Below are positions 16,659 to 25,059 of a stretch of DNA of 64,000 nt, piece after piece (within the stretch, counting starts at the first letter, position 1; each line of letters starts with the position of its first letter). Both the position numbers and the translations under genes were made by a program. Source of the stretch: Alishewanella metallidurans (GTDB lineage Bacteria > Pseudomonadota > Gammaproteobacteria > Enterobacterales > Alteromonadaceae). Where the stretch lies: assembly GCF_036983985.1 (NCBI RefSeq), contig NZ_JALAHQ010000006.1:69365-133364 (forward strand). Reading direction: 5' to 3'. The notes under the pieces are model-generated. The model was not told where the DNA came from. It was given only the letters and a program-made list of their open reading frames with translations, and searched no databases.

Positions 16659-19136
16659 ATGTCCATATTTCCTCCGCGTACTAACCTATTAGCGCTAATT
16701 GGTGTGTTGCTATGCAGCCAGTTAGCCAACGCCGATACCATTCGTCAAACTAAGGGCGACTATGAAGATAAATTTCGTCAGTTAGATGAAGCCCTACCCA
16801 CGCCTAATGTGTATCGCAATGCCGCGGGTGAGCCAGGGCCACAGTATTGGCAGCAACAGGTTAATTACAAAATAGACGTGCAGTTAGACGAAGCTAAACG
16901 CCGCTTAACAGGTAGTCAGCGAATTAATTATCAAAATAACTCACCGCATACACTAAAATATCTATGGCTACATTTAGACCAGAATATATTTAAAAACGAT
17001 TCTATGGCGGAAATGAGCACCGATTTTGGTGGTATTGGTCGTCGCGGCCCTGCAACGTCGGTTGGTAGTGGTGATATTGCCGCACGGTTAAGTTTAGACG
17101 AGCTGCGTCGTCAGCAGTTTATGGCTGACAATGAGTTAGGTTTTAAAATAACAAATGTGAAAAACAGCGCCGGTAAAGCTTTAGCTATGACCATAGTTGG
17201 CACACTAATGCGTGTTGATTTAGATAAACCACTTAAAGCTGGCCAAACTGTCGATTTAAGTATGGATTTCGCGTTTAACTTAGTAGAAGAAGATGCGGTA
17301 TCAGCGCGTTCAGGTTATGAGCATTTTCCTAAAGATGAGCGTGAAGGCGGCAATGATATTTTCTTAGCAGCGCAGTGGTTTCCACGTTTAGTGGCGTACA
17401 CCGATTACGAAGCTTGGACTAATAAAGAATTTCTTGGTCGTGGCGAGTTTACCTTAGAATTTGGCGATTACGACGTACAGTTAACTGTACCGGCGGACCA
17501 TATAGTTTCTGCAACTGGCGAGTTGCAAAACAGTAGCAAAGTATTATCAAGCGAGCAGTTAAAGCGCTTGCAGCAGGCAAAAAATGCTAAGCGACCAGTA
17601 TTCGTTGTTACCGAACAAGAAGCTTTAGAAAACGAAAAAACCGGTACCAATAAAACTAAAACGTGGCATTTTAAAGCCAGTAATGTGCGCGATTTTGCTT
17701 GGGCATCATCACGTAAATTTATATGGGATGCTAAGGGCTACGAGCAAGGTGGCAAAGATCAGCCCTTTGTTATGGCTATGTCGTTTTATCCCAAAGAGGG
17801 CGGTGAACTATGGCAGAAATACTCTACTGAGTCTGTTATTCATACTCTAGAGGTGTATTCTCGTTTTTCGTTTGATTATCCGTATCCAGTAGCGCAGTCA
17901 GTAAATGGCCCGGTTGGTGGTATGGAATACCCCATGATTTCGTTTAACGGCCCACGTACGACTTTGCAAGACGACGGCAGCCGCACTTATTCTCAAGCAG
18001 AAAAACGCTTTTTACTTGGCGTTATCTTTCATGAAGTAGGCCATAACTATTTTCCAATGGTGGTGAATTCTGACGAACGTCAGTGGACTTGGATGGATGA
18101 AGGCTTAAACAGCTTTTTAGATGGTATTGCTGGCCGCGAATGGGACGCTAATATTCCTTGGGGTGTAGAAGCGCGTGATATCGTTGACTACATGAAGTCT
18201 GAGGTACAAGTGCCAATAATGACACAATCTGACAGCGTGTTAAGGCTTGGGCCTAATGGCTATACTAAACCTGCGGTAGCGTTAAATATTTTGCGAGAAG
18301 TTATTTTAGGTCGCGAGCTATTTGATTTTGCCTTTAAAGAATATTCATTACGTTGGAAGTTTAAGCGGCCAACACCCTCAGACTTTTTCCGCACGATGGA
18401 AGAAGCTAGCGGCGTCGATTTAGATTGGTTTTGGCGTGGCTGGTTTTATAGTACTGATCATGTCGATATCTCATTAGATAAAATCTATCAGTTACGCTTA
18501 GATACGAAAAACCCTGATATTGATTTTCAGCGCGAGCGCCAGCAAGAATTAGATAAGCCTGGTTCAGTCTTTGTTGAACGCAATAAAGCAGAAGGCAAAG
18601 TGCAGTGGGTTGAGCAGAATAAAGACGTCAGCGATTTTTATGATGCCAATGACCGCTTTACTGTAACCAACAAAGAGCGCAATGCCTATAACAAGTTTAT
18701 GCATGATCTAGAGCCTTGGGAACGCGCTGCATTTGAACGTGCGGTTGCCGAAGATAAAAATTACTACGTGCTGCAATTTAGTAATCAAGGTGGCTTAGTA
18801 ATGCCAATATTACTGCAATTGCATTACACCGACGGCACAAGTGAAGAACAATATATTCCAGCTGAAATTTGGCGTCGTAGCCCTAAAGCGGTTAATAAAC
18901 TCGTGGTCACGGCCAAAGATAAGGTGCTAAAAGAAGCGATAGTTGATGCACAATGGCTAACCGCAGATGTTGATGTAGAAAATAACTACTATCCACGCCG
19001 CATTATTCCATCTCGGGTAGAGGCGTATAAATCTGAGAAAAGTAAAGCCAAGGTTAGTCGCGATATTATGCAAGACAGTAAAACGAAATTAAAAGAACCG
19101 GCTAAAAAACTGGAAGATAATAAGGGCGCCAATTAA
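16659..19136 (+). CDS. M1-family (aminopeptidase-like) zinc metallopeptidase, exported
   Basis: An 825-residue protein with a signal peptide (about 1-25, cleavage after the NA of LANADT). The zinc site HEVGH is at 458-462, with the third ligand Glu481 in WMDEG, the spacing of M1 gluzincins. GGMEYP at 420-425 takes the place of the GxMEN substrate motif. The N-terminal domain (about 65-350) is an aminopeptidase-N-like beta-saddle. The C-terminal end is Lys-rich. It is predicted to be periplasmic and to degrade peptides. The next gene overlaps its stop (TAATG), so the two are probably co-translated. Confidence 0.9.
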   Translation: MSIFPPRTNLLALIGVLLCSQLANADTIRQTKGDYEDKFRQLDEALPTPNVYRNAAGEPGPQYWQQQVNYKIDVQLDEAKRRLTGSQRINYQNNSPHTLKYLWLHLDQNIFKNDSMAEMSTDFGGIGRRGPATSVGSGDIAARLSLDELRRQQFMADNELGFKITNVKNSAGKALAMTIVGTLMRVDLDKPLKAGQTVDLSMDFAFNLVEEDAVSARSGYEHFPKDEREGGNDIFLAAQWFPRLVAYTDYEAWTNKEFLGRGEFTLEFGDYDVQLTVPADHIVSATGELQNSSKVLSSEQLKRLQQAKNAKRPVFVVTEQEALENEKTGTNKTKTWHFKASNVRDFAWASSRKFIWDAKGYEQGGKDQPFVMAMSFYPKEGGELWQKYSTESVIHTLEVYSRFSFDYPYPVAQSVNGPVGGMEYPMISFNGPRTTLQDDGSRTYSQAEKRFLLGVIFHEVGHNYFPMVVNSDERQWTWMDEGLNSFLDGIAGREWDANIPWGVEARDIVDYMKSEVQVPIMTQSDSVLRLGPNGYTKPAVALNILREVILGRELFDFAFKEYSLRWKFKRPTPSDFFRTMEEASGVDLDWFWRGWFYSTDHVDISLDKIYQLRLDTKNPDIDFQRERQQELDKPGSVFVERNKAEGKVQWVEQNKDVSDFYDANDRFTVTNKERNAYNKFMHDLEPWERAAFERAVAEDKNYYVLQFSNQGGLVMPILLQLHYTDGTSEEQYIPAEIWRRSPKAVNKLVVTAKDKVLKEAIVDAQWLTADVDVENNYYPRRIIPSRVEAYKSEKSKAKVSRDIMQDSKTKLKEPAKKLEDNKGAN

Positions 19137-19624
19137 TGCGTTATTTGCTTAGCCTGTTATTAATAGCAGGCTTTGTTAACCCTGCTGCAGCACATGAACT
19201 TAAAACAGCTCTTACCAAAGTATTGTTTAACCAGCGTACTGGTAATATTGAGGTAATGCATCGCTTTTATCTGCATGATGCTGAGCACGCGGTAAAAATA
19301 TTATTTAGTAAAGACGCCGATATATTAAACAGTGAACAAACTCAGGATACCTTTAGCCAATATGTTAGTGAGCATTTTGCTTTGCAGCAGCTAAATGGTG
19401 ACAATATCAATTTAACCTTACTTGGTGGTCAGTTAGAAGGGCGGTTTTTTTGGGTATATCAAGAAACCGCTATACCTAAAACTATTAACGGATTAAAAGC
19501 TGCGCAAAGTGCATTACAAGATATTTGGCCAGCACAGCTTAATACCGTTAATTTTGAAGGTAAGGGCAGAGTTAAAACCTTAAGCTTTGATAACCAAAGT
19601 AGCTGGTTGCAGGTTAATTTTTGA
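19136..19624 (+). CDS. DUF6702-like exported protein
   Basis: A 162-residue protein with a signal peptide (MRYLLSLLLIAGFVNPAAA, cleavage near residue 19 before HELKT). The fold looks like beta-rich repeats, with a conserved-looking N-terminal HELKTALTKVLFNQRTGNIEV and MHRFYLHDAEHAV. I assign DUF6702 from memory of that family, not from a search. Its function is not known. It overlaps the peptidase gene by one base (TAATG), suggesting a shared periplasmic role. Confidence 0.7.
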   Translation: MRYLLSLLLIAGFVNPAAAHELKTALTKVLFNQRTGNIEVMHRFYLHDAEHAVKILFSKDADILNSEQTQDTFSQYVSEHFALQQLNGDNINLTLLGGQLEGRFFWVYQETAIPKTINGLKAAQSALQDIWPAQLNTVNFEGKGRVKTLSFDNQSSWLQVNF

Positions 19625-19690
19625 TACTGGCTTTAAATAGGCTCTGCTAGACGCTATATCAGTATTAGCTAAAATTTATCAGAGGTACTT

Positions 19691-20113
19691 ATGCTTGTTG
19701 CCTGCCCCAATTGCGCGGCGTTAAATCGCGTGCCTGAACAACGTCTAGCGCAGCAGCCGGTTTGCGGAAAATGTAAATCAGCTTTATTTAACGGTACGCC
19801 AATAGAGTTAACTAGCAGCAATTTTGCTGCACATGCTAATAAAGCTGAACTACCATTAGTGGTCGATTTTTGGGCCAGTTGGTGTGGACCATGTCAGAGT
19901 TTTGCGCCAGTATTTAATCAGGCGGCACAAGAGCTGGAGCCGCATTTTCGTTTTGGTAAGCTAAATACCGAACAACAGCAACAGCTAGCCGCGCAGTTTA
20001 ATATTCGCTCAATACCCACGTTGATGATCTTTAAACAAGGCAAAATACTGGCCCAACAAGCGGGCGCTTTTCCTAAACAAGCCTTTTACCAATGGCTATC
20101 AAACCATAAGTAA
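19691..20113 (+). CDS. trxC: Thioredoxin 2 (zinc-binding)
   Basis: A 140-residue cytoplasmic disulfide reductase. The N-terminal zinc ribbon has CPNC (5-8) and CGKC (25-28), which distinguishes TrxC from TrxA. The redox motif WCGPC is at 64-68 in a standard thioredoxin fold, with the cis-proline in SIPTLMIFK. TrxC is often induced by oxidative stress. It appears to be a single gene, 66 bases after the DUF6702 gene. The length matches E. coli TrxC (139). Confidence 0.96.
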   Translation: MLVACPNCAALNRVPEQRLAQQPVCGKCKSALFNGTPIELTSSNFAAHANKAELPLVVDFWASWCGPCQSFAPVFNQAAQELEPHFRFGKLNTEQQQQLAAQFNIRSIPTLMIFKQGKILAQQAGAFPKQAFYQWLSNHK

Positions 20114-20139
20114 GTAGTCACTTACATTAAGAGGGCAGT

Positions 20140-20631
20140 ATGACCAGTACAACATTTCACCTTACCAGCACAGATATTAAAGAAGGCCATTTTATGGCGG
20201 TAGCGCAGGAGTTTGACGGTTTCGGTTGCGCCGGAAAAAACATTTCACCTGCATTACATTGGCATAATGCGCCAGCAGGTACAAAAAGTTTCGCTGTTAC
20301 CGTATTTGATCCAGATGCACCCACTTGCTCGGGTTTTTGGCATTGGTTAGTAACCGATATTCCAGCGTCAGCTTCCGGTTTAGCGCAAGGTGCAGGCAAG
20401 GGCAGCTTGCCAACGGGTAGCCGGTGTTTTAACAATGACTATGGCTTTAAAGGCTTTGGTGGTGCTTGCCCGCCAGAAGGCCATGGTATGCATCGTTATC
20501 AATTTACGGTGTGGGCCTTACCCGAAGAAACATTGCCGGCAGCAGATGACGCCAGTGCAGCGGTAGTGGGTTTTATGCTCAACGCTATGTCGTTAGCTAA
20601 AGCTACGTTAACCGCAACCTATGCTCGTTAA
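20140..20631 (+). CDS. YbhB/YbcL-family (PEBP, Raf-kinase-inhibitor-like) protein
   Basis: A 163-residue cytoplasmic protein of the phosphatidylethanolamine-binding fold. Key segments are the GFGCAGKNISPALHW region (about 27-41), the anion-pocket motif FDPDAPTCSGFWHW (about 56-69), and GACPPEGHGMHRYQF near 108-122. Bacterial YbhB proteins have no settled substrate. An AGAGGG ribosome site precedes the ATG. No operon partner is obvious. Confidence 0.9.
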   Translation: MTSTTFHLTSTDIKEGHFMAVAQEFDGFGCAGKNISPALHWHNAPAGTKSFAVTVFDPDAPTCSGFWHWLVTDIPASASGLAQGAGKGSLPTGSRCFNNDYGFKGFGGACPPEGHGMHRYQFTVWALPEETLPAADDASAAVVGFMLNAMSLAKATLTATYAR

Positions 20632-20691
20632 TTAATGTATTGGTGTTGAGTTAGTAAATCAGCAAAAGACCTCTTTAGAGCGATATCGAGC

Positions 20692-20805
20692 ATATAAGCG
20701 AGAACCGACTTGCTCTAAGCTAACCGTTGAAGGCATGGATGCCTGAAACGAGCCCCCAGGGATGGGTTTACGGCGTGTTAGCGTGAGTAAGCCGGTTCGT
20801 TAGCG
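20692..20805. repeat. Structured intergenic element (possible dispersed repeat)
   Basis: Between two convergent genes lies a stretch with nested inverted repeats. GGCAT-GG-ATGCC is at 20732-20743, and CGAGAACCGACTT (20699-20711) pairs imperfectly with AAGCCGGTTCG (20789-20799). A GAGCCCCC/GATGGGTTT segment sits between them. The motif AGGGATGGGTTTACGGCGTG (20757-20776) reminds me of intergenic repeats dispersed in Alteromonadales genomes. Only one copy is in this window, so repeat status is unproven. Confidence 0.4.
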
Positions 20806-20840
20806 TAACTACCCTACCAGCGTGCTAGTAAATAGACGTT

Positions 20841-22112
20841 TTATACTGCCGCCACCAGCGCTTGGCTTAAATCGGCAATAATATCGTCAATATGCTCAAT
20901 GCCAATCGACAAGCGGACTAAATCAGCAGATACACCCGCGAGTTTTAATTCTTCATCGTTTAATTGCCGATGCGTAGTGCTTGCTGGAATAGCGGCACAA
21001 CTTTTCGCATCACCAATATTTACTAAGCGCAAAATTAATTTTAACGCGTCATAAAATTTCACTCCGGCGGCTTTGCCGCCTTTTAAACCAAAGCTCAAAA
21101 TACCTGAAGCCTGACCTTGCAGATATTTTTGCGCTAAAGCATGGTCTTTATGCTCTGGCAACGCCGCATAATTTACCCAACTTATTTGTGGGTGCTGCTG
21201 TAAAAAGTGCGCAACTTTTAAGGTGTTTTCACATACACGTTCAATGCGTAACGCCAAGGTTTCTAAACCTTGTAGTAAGTTCCAAGCCGCTTGTGCCGAT
21301 AACGCAGCGCCCATGTTGCGTAGTGGCACAACGCGTGCTCTTGCGATATAGGCGGCTTCGCCAATATCTTGGCTGTAATTAACACCATGATAAGACACAT
21401 CAGGCTGGTTAAGTAATGGAAAACGTGCAGCATGCTTGGCCCAAGGAAACTTACCCGAATCAACAATAACGCCGCCAATAGTGGTGCCATGGCCGCCAAT
21501 ATATTTCGTTGCGGCATGCACTACGATATCGGCACCATGTTCAATCGGCCGCCATAAAAATGGCGTAGCCACGGTGTTATCAACAATTAGTGGTACGCCA
21601 TGTTGGTGTGCAACCTCGGCTAACGCGGCAATATCAACAATAGCGCCTGACGGGTTACCAATGCTTTCGCAAAATATCGCTTTGGTTTTATCGTCAATTA
21701 ATGCCGCTAATGCGGTTAAGTTGTCTTTATCGGCAAAACGTACCGTTATACCTTGGCGTGGTAAGGTATGAGCAAATAAATTGTAGGTACCGCCATATAG
21801 CTGATTAACAGAAACAATATTGTCGCCAACTTCAGCTAGGGTTTGAATAGCATAGGTAATGGCAGCCATGCCTGAAGCAACGGCTAAAGCGCCAATACCG
21901 CCTTCTAGAGCTGCAATACGTTGCTCTAGTACATGGCAGGTGGGATTCATAATGCGCGAGTAAATATTACCGGTTTGCTTTAAATCGAACAAATCAGCCG
22001 CGTGTTGTGCGCTGTCAAAACAAAAAGATGTAGTTTGATGAATAGGTACAGCTGCTGATTGTTGATCATCTGCTTGGTAGCCGTGGTGTAACGCTATGGT
22101 TTCCCGTTTCAT
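20841..22112 (-). CDS. metY: O-acetylhomoserine (thiol)-lyase / aminocarboxypropyltransferase
   Basis: A 423-residue PLP enzyme of the Cys/Met metabolism family that makes homocysteine from O-acetylhomoserine and sulfide. The Schiff-base lysine is Lys203 in HAATKYIGGHG, and YSRIMNPT (51-58) and ASGMAA (79-84) bind PLP. The length and the C-terminal DLVRLSIGIEHIDDII fit the long OAH-sulfhydrylase branch, and cystathionine gamma-synthases are shorter. A MetJ-type operator lies just upstream (22165-22188), which supports a methionine role. A related acylhomoserine sulfhydrylase function is possible. Confidence 0.9.
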   Translation of the reverse strand: MKRETIALHHGYQADDQQSAAVPIHQTTSFCFDSAQHAADLFDLKQTGNIYSRIMNPTCHVLEQRIAALEGGIGALAVASGMAAITYAIQTLAEVGDNIVSVNQLYGGTYNLFAHTLPRQGITVRFADKDNLTALAALIDDKTKAIFCESIGNPSGAIVDIAALAEVAHQHGVPLIVDNTVATPFLWRPIEHGADIVVHAATKYIGGHGTTIGGVIVDSGKFPWAKHAARFPLLNQPDVSYHGVNYSQDIGEAAYIARARVVPLRNMGAALSAQAAWNLLQGLETLALRIERVCENTLKVAHFLQQHPQISWVNYAALPEHKDHALAQKYLQGQASGILSFGLKGGKAAGVKFYDALKLILRLVNIGDAKSCAAIPASTTHRQLNDEELKLAGVSADLVRLSIGIEHIDDIIADLSQALVAAV

Positions 22113-22164
22113 AATAAAATCCTGTCTATGCGGTATGTGGTGAGCAATGTAATTGATTCAATAT

Positions 22165-22188
22165 AAACATCTAGACGTCCAAATGTCA
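22165..22188 (-). promoter_or_regulatory. MetJ operator (tandem met boxes) upstream of metY
   Basis: AAACATCT (22165-22172) and AGACGTCC (22173-22180) are adjacent 8-mers matching the AGACGTCT met box at 13 of 16 bases in total. A weaker third box, AAATGTCA, follows. The site is about 55 bases upstream of metY. MetJ with S-adenosylmethionine would repress here. Confidence 0.75.
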
Positions 22189-22297
22189 ATAAGTGCGCTG
22201 TAACATTGCTCTGTGCAAACTACCGAGCAGAACGGTGGTTCTTAATAAACTTGATCTATAGTATAATTCAGAAAATATTTAATAAAATTAAGTAGAT

Positions 22298-23465
22298 ATG
22301 ATAAATAAGATTGTTCTTGGTTTAGTTGTCTCTGGCTTGTTATTGGGCTGTGGCAGTAGTGAAACAAAAGACGTTGCCGTGTTGGTAGATACGGGCGTAT
22401 TTAAAGACAGTAATCAAACGGGTGTATTTTATACGCCAAATATTGATGGGTATTCATCAGACTATAACTTTGGTATTAATTCAGAACTTTGCCAGAGTAC
22501 CTATCGTGATCGCTACTATGAAACCGATAATGCACTGGTTTTTGGTGAGCCAAAGCTAGCAAATGACGATTTTTTTGCCGCTGCCGGTTGGGTTGAATCG
22601 TCATTTGCTAGCTTTAGCGGCAATGGCGATAACAAAAGCTGAATATTATGCGGCACGTACTAACGTAAGCTTAACCGCGCGGCAAAAATTAAGATAAGGC
22701 TTAAGTACTTTAAACCAAGCGGGTCAGCGTTACGGCAGTTTTGTTTACCCAGCGACTTTTGACCAAAATACAGATTATGCAACGGTTTCTGCTTGGCTAA
22801 CGGCTACAGCACAACAAGCTAACTTAGACCAAGTGGCGCAAACATTAATAGCCGACCCCTACAGTGGCTACACCTCAGTTGAGCAAATACGTTTACAGAA
22901 TAAGATCTACGTTTGTATTCATGAAAGCGGTTCAGATATAGGTTGGGGCGAGGGGCATTTAGCCGGTATTAATATTGGTGCTTATTCAAAAGGTGTGCCT
23001 TATAGCGTTAATCAATTAATTGTTCATGAACTGGTTCACAGTATGCAGTATGCGCTTTCAGCAGGCATTGAAGGCCTCAGTTTGCCGCGCTGGTTTAGTG
23101 AAGGACAAGCAGTTTATTTAAGCGGGCAGAACCGCGCCGCCGCGTCACAACATACCGAGTATGATCCCACTAAAGTCATTAATTTTTTCGACGAGTATGG
23201 CGACCCTGGCATTGCTTATAAGCATTATGGTTTAGCGTATCAATATGTGCAGGAAGCAAATGGTATAGCTAACATTAAGGCTATGATGAATAAAGTAAAA
23301 ACGGATAAACAAGTACCCGTATTTCCATCAGTGACACAGCTGGAAAATGCAAACTACATTAAAGCCTTTGATGCGCTGATGGTCGACATAAACAAGAAGC
23401 CACTTACAGTAGAGCAATACCGTACTAACTATCACTCTTACCTTAATGACTTCGCTTCGAAGTAA
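22298..23465 (+). pseudogene. Broken lipoprotein gene with an HExxH protease-like domain
   Basis: The 5' part (22298-22642) encodes a lipoprotein signal with lipobox LLLGC (residues 14-18) and about 95 further residues. The 3' part (frame of 22833-23465) encodes a domain with HELVHSMQ, the zinc motif of metallopeptidases. Between them the frame shifts, somewhere within about 22570-22622 where there is a run of seven T. The second frame then contains a TAA at 22695-22697. Around that stop the frame reads sensibly on both sides (KAEYYAARTN before, LSTLNQAGQRYG after). One frameshift plus one nonsense codon make this a pseudogene, or a sequence-error case. No close family is recognised. Confidence 0.8.
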
Positions 23466-23492
23466 CACGGCGTAGTTTGGCAAGAAAATACA

Positions 23493-23530
23493 AAAAGGCA
23501 GTTAATTATTACAGTAACTGCCTTTTATTT
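23493..23530 (+). terminator. Terminator after the pseudogene
   Basis: A 12-base stem AAAAGGCAGTTA (23493-23504) with TAACTGCCTTTT (23515-23526) and T-rich tails. It can also act leftward on mnmE transcripts, whose gene ends at 23570. Confidence 0.88.
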
Positions 23531-23569
23531 TTGCTTGATAAGCTTGTTAGCACAGGGTGCGACGCGGTG

Positions 23570-24946
23570 CTATTTACCGATACAAAAACTCGAAAATATT
23601 CTGCCTAATAAATCGTCTGAGCTAAATTCACCGGTAATTTCGTTTAAATATTGCTGAGTTAAACGCAACTCTTCAGCCAGTATTTCGCCGGCAATATAAC
23701 TTTGTAGTTGTTCTTGGCCTATGGCTAAGTGTTCAGCCGCGCGGTCCAGTGCATCTAAATGACGACGGCGGGCTAAAAAGCTGCCTTCCGTGCTGGCGTC
23801 AAAACCAATGCATTGCTTTAAATGCTCGCGTAATGCGTCTATACCGACACCGGTTTTTGCCGATAACCGGTATACCGGAACGGTGCTGTTATTCTCTGTG
23901 CTTAAGCTTGGCGTCATTGACTCGCCGGTTAAATCGGCTTTATTTCTAATTACGGTAACGCCTAAGTTGGCGGGTAATCGGTCAATAAAGTCGGGCCAAA
24001 TATCATGCGGATCAGTAGCGTCGGTGGTAGTGCTATCAACCATAAATAATACCCGGTCGGCTTGGGTTATTTCTTGCCAAGCGCGTTCAATGCCAATTTG
24101 TTCTACCGCGTCGGTGGCTTCTCGTAAACCTGCAGTGTCAATGATATGCAGCGGCATACCATCGATATGAATATGTTCGCGCAGTACATCGCGGGTGGTG
24201 CCAGCAATGTCGGTGACAATGGCGGCTTCACGCCCGGCTAAAGCGTTTAATAAGCTAGATTTACCGGCGTTTGGTCGACCGGCGATAACTACTTTCATGC
24301 CTTCGCGCAAGATACTGCCTTGGGCTGCTTGTTTTTTTACGGTAGCTAAGTAATCGATAATGTCGGCAAGATCAGAGGCAACTTTGCCATCAGATAAAAA
24401 ATCTATTTCTTCATCTGGGAAGTCGATAGCGGCTTCTACGTACATTCGTAGGTAAATAACCTTTTCTACTAGTTCATGAATACGCTTTGAAAACTCGCCT
24501 TGTAACGATTGCATCGCGCAGCGTGCTGCTTGTTCACTGCTGGCATCGATTAAATCGGCAATGGCTTCTGCTTGGGCTAGGTCGAGTTTATCGTTTAAAA
24601 ACGCGCGTTCAGAAAATTCACCCGGCCGAGCAATGCGCACATTGGGCAGTGCTAGCACTTGTTTTAATAGCATATCAAGTAGTACCGGCCCGCCATGGCC
24701 TTGTAGCTCTAATACATCTTCACCAGTAAATGAATTTGGCCCTGGGAAGAACAAGGCGATGCCCTGGTCGAGTATCTGTTGTGTTGCATCATAAAACGGC
24801 AGATAGTCGGCGTAGCGCGGTTTGGGCAGCTTACGCAGTATGGCTTCGGCTACCGCTTTAGTGTCAGGGCCAGAAATACGAATAATACCTACACCGGCGC
24901 GGCCCGGTGCGGTGGCTAAAGCTGCGATGGTGTCGGTGGTAAACAT
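23570..24946 (-). CDS. mnmE: MnmE (TrmE), tRNA-modifying GTPase
   Basis: 458 residues from ATG 24946, preceded by AAGAGG six bases upstream. A longer frame to 25042 exists but would overlap a terminator and lacks family similarity. The protein is the GTPase partner of MnmG in U34 tRNA modification. The N-terminal tetrahydrofolate-binding domain starts TIAALATAPGRAGVGIIRISG. The G1 motif GRPNAGKSS lies near residue 223, with G3 DTAG and G4 NKAD following. The C-terminal CIGK carries the catalytic-type cysteine. It lies downstream of yidC, as in E. coli. Confidence 0.97.
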   Translation of the reverse strand: MFTTDTIAALATAPGRAGVGIIRISGPDTKAVAEAILRKLPKPRYADYLPFYDATQQILDQGIALFFPGPNSFTGEDVLELQGHGGPVLLDMLLKQVLALPNVRIARPGEFSERAFLNDKLDLAQAEAIADLIDASSEQAARCAMQSLQGEFSKRIHELVEKVIYLRMYVEAAIDFPDEEIDFLSDGKVASDLADIIDYLATVKKQAAQGSILREGMKVVIAGRPNAGKSSLLNALAGREAAIVTDIAGTTRDVLREHIHIDGMPLHIIDTAGLREATDAVEQIGIERAWQEITQADRVLFMVDSTTTDATDPHDIWPDFIDRLPANLGVTVIRNKADLTGESMTPSLSTENNSTVPVYRLSAKTGVGIDALREHLKQCIGFDASTEGSFLARRRHLDALDRAAEHLAIGQEQLQSYIAGEILAEELRLTQQYLNEITGEFSSDDLLGRIFSSFCIGK

Positions 24947-24963
24947 GCGTTGCCTCTTAATAG

Positions 24964-24994
24964 AAAAAGCCTGTCGCGATAGGCAAACAGGCTT
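24964..24994 (-). terminator. Terminator between yidC and mnmE, with alternative hairpin
   Basis: On the minus strand the stem AAGCCTGT/ACAGGCTT (24967-24974 with 24987-24994) is followed by a short T-run. It ends the rpmH-rnpA-yidD-yidC transcript about 20 bases before the mnmE start. GCCT/AGGC (24969-24972 with 24981-24984) can form a competing hairpin. Confidence 0.7.
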
Positions 24995-25059
24995 GTTGTT
25001 CAACGGCAAGGCAATCATCATTTTTCTGCTACATGATGACACCTAACCGCGTTAGCTGA

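Noticed and set aside
24947..25042. N-terminal extension of MnmE by 32 residues
   Set aside because: It runs through the yidC terminator, and the family start with its own ribosome site is at 24946.
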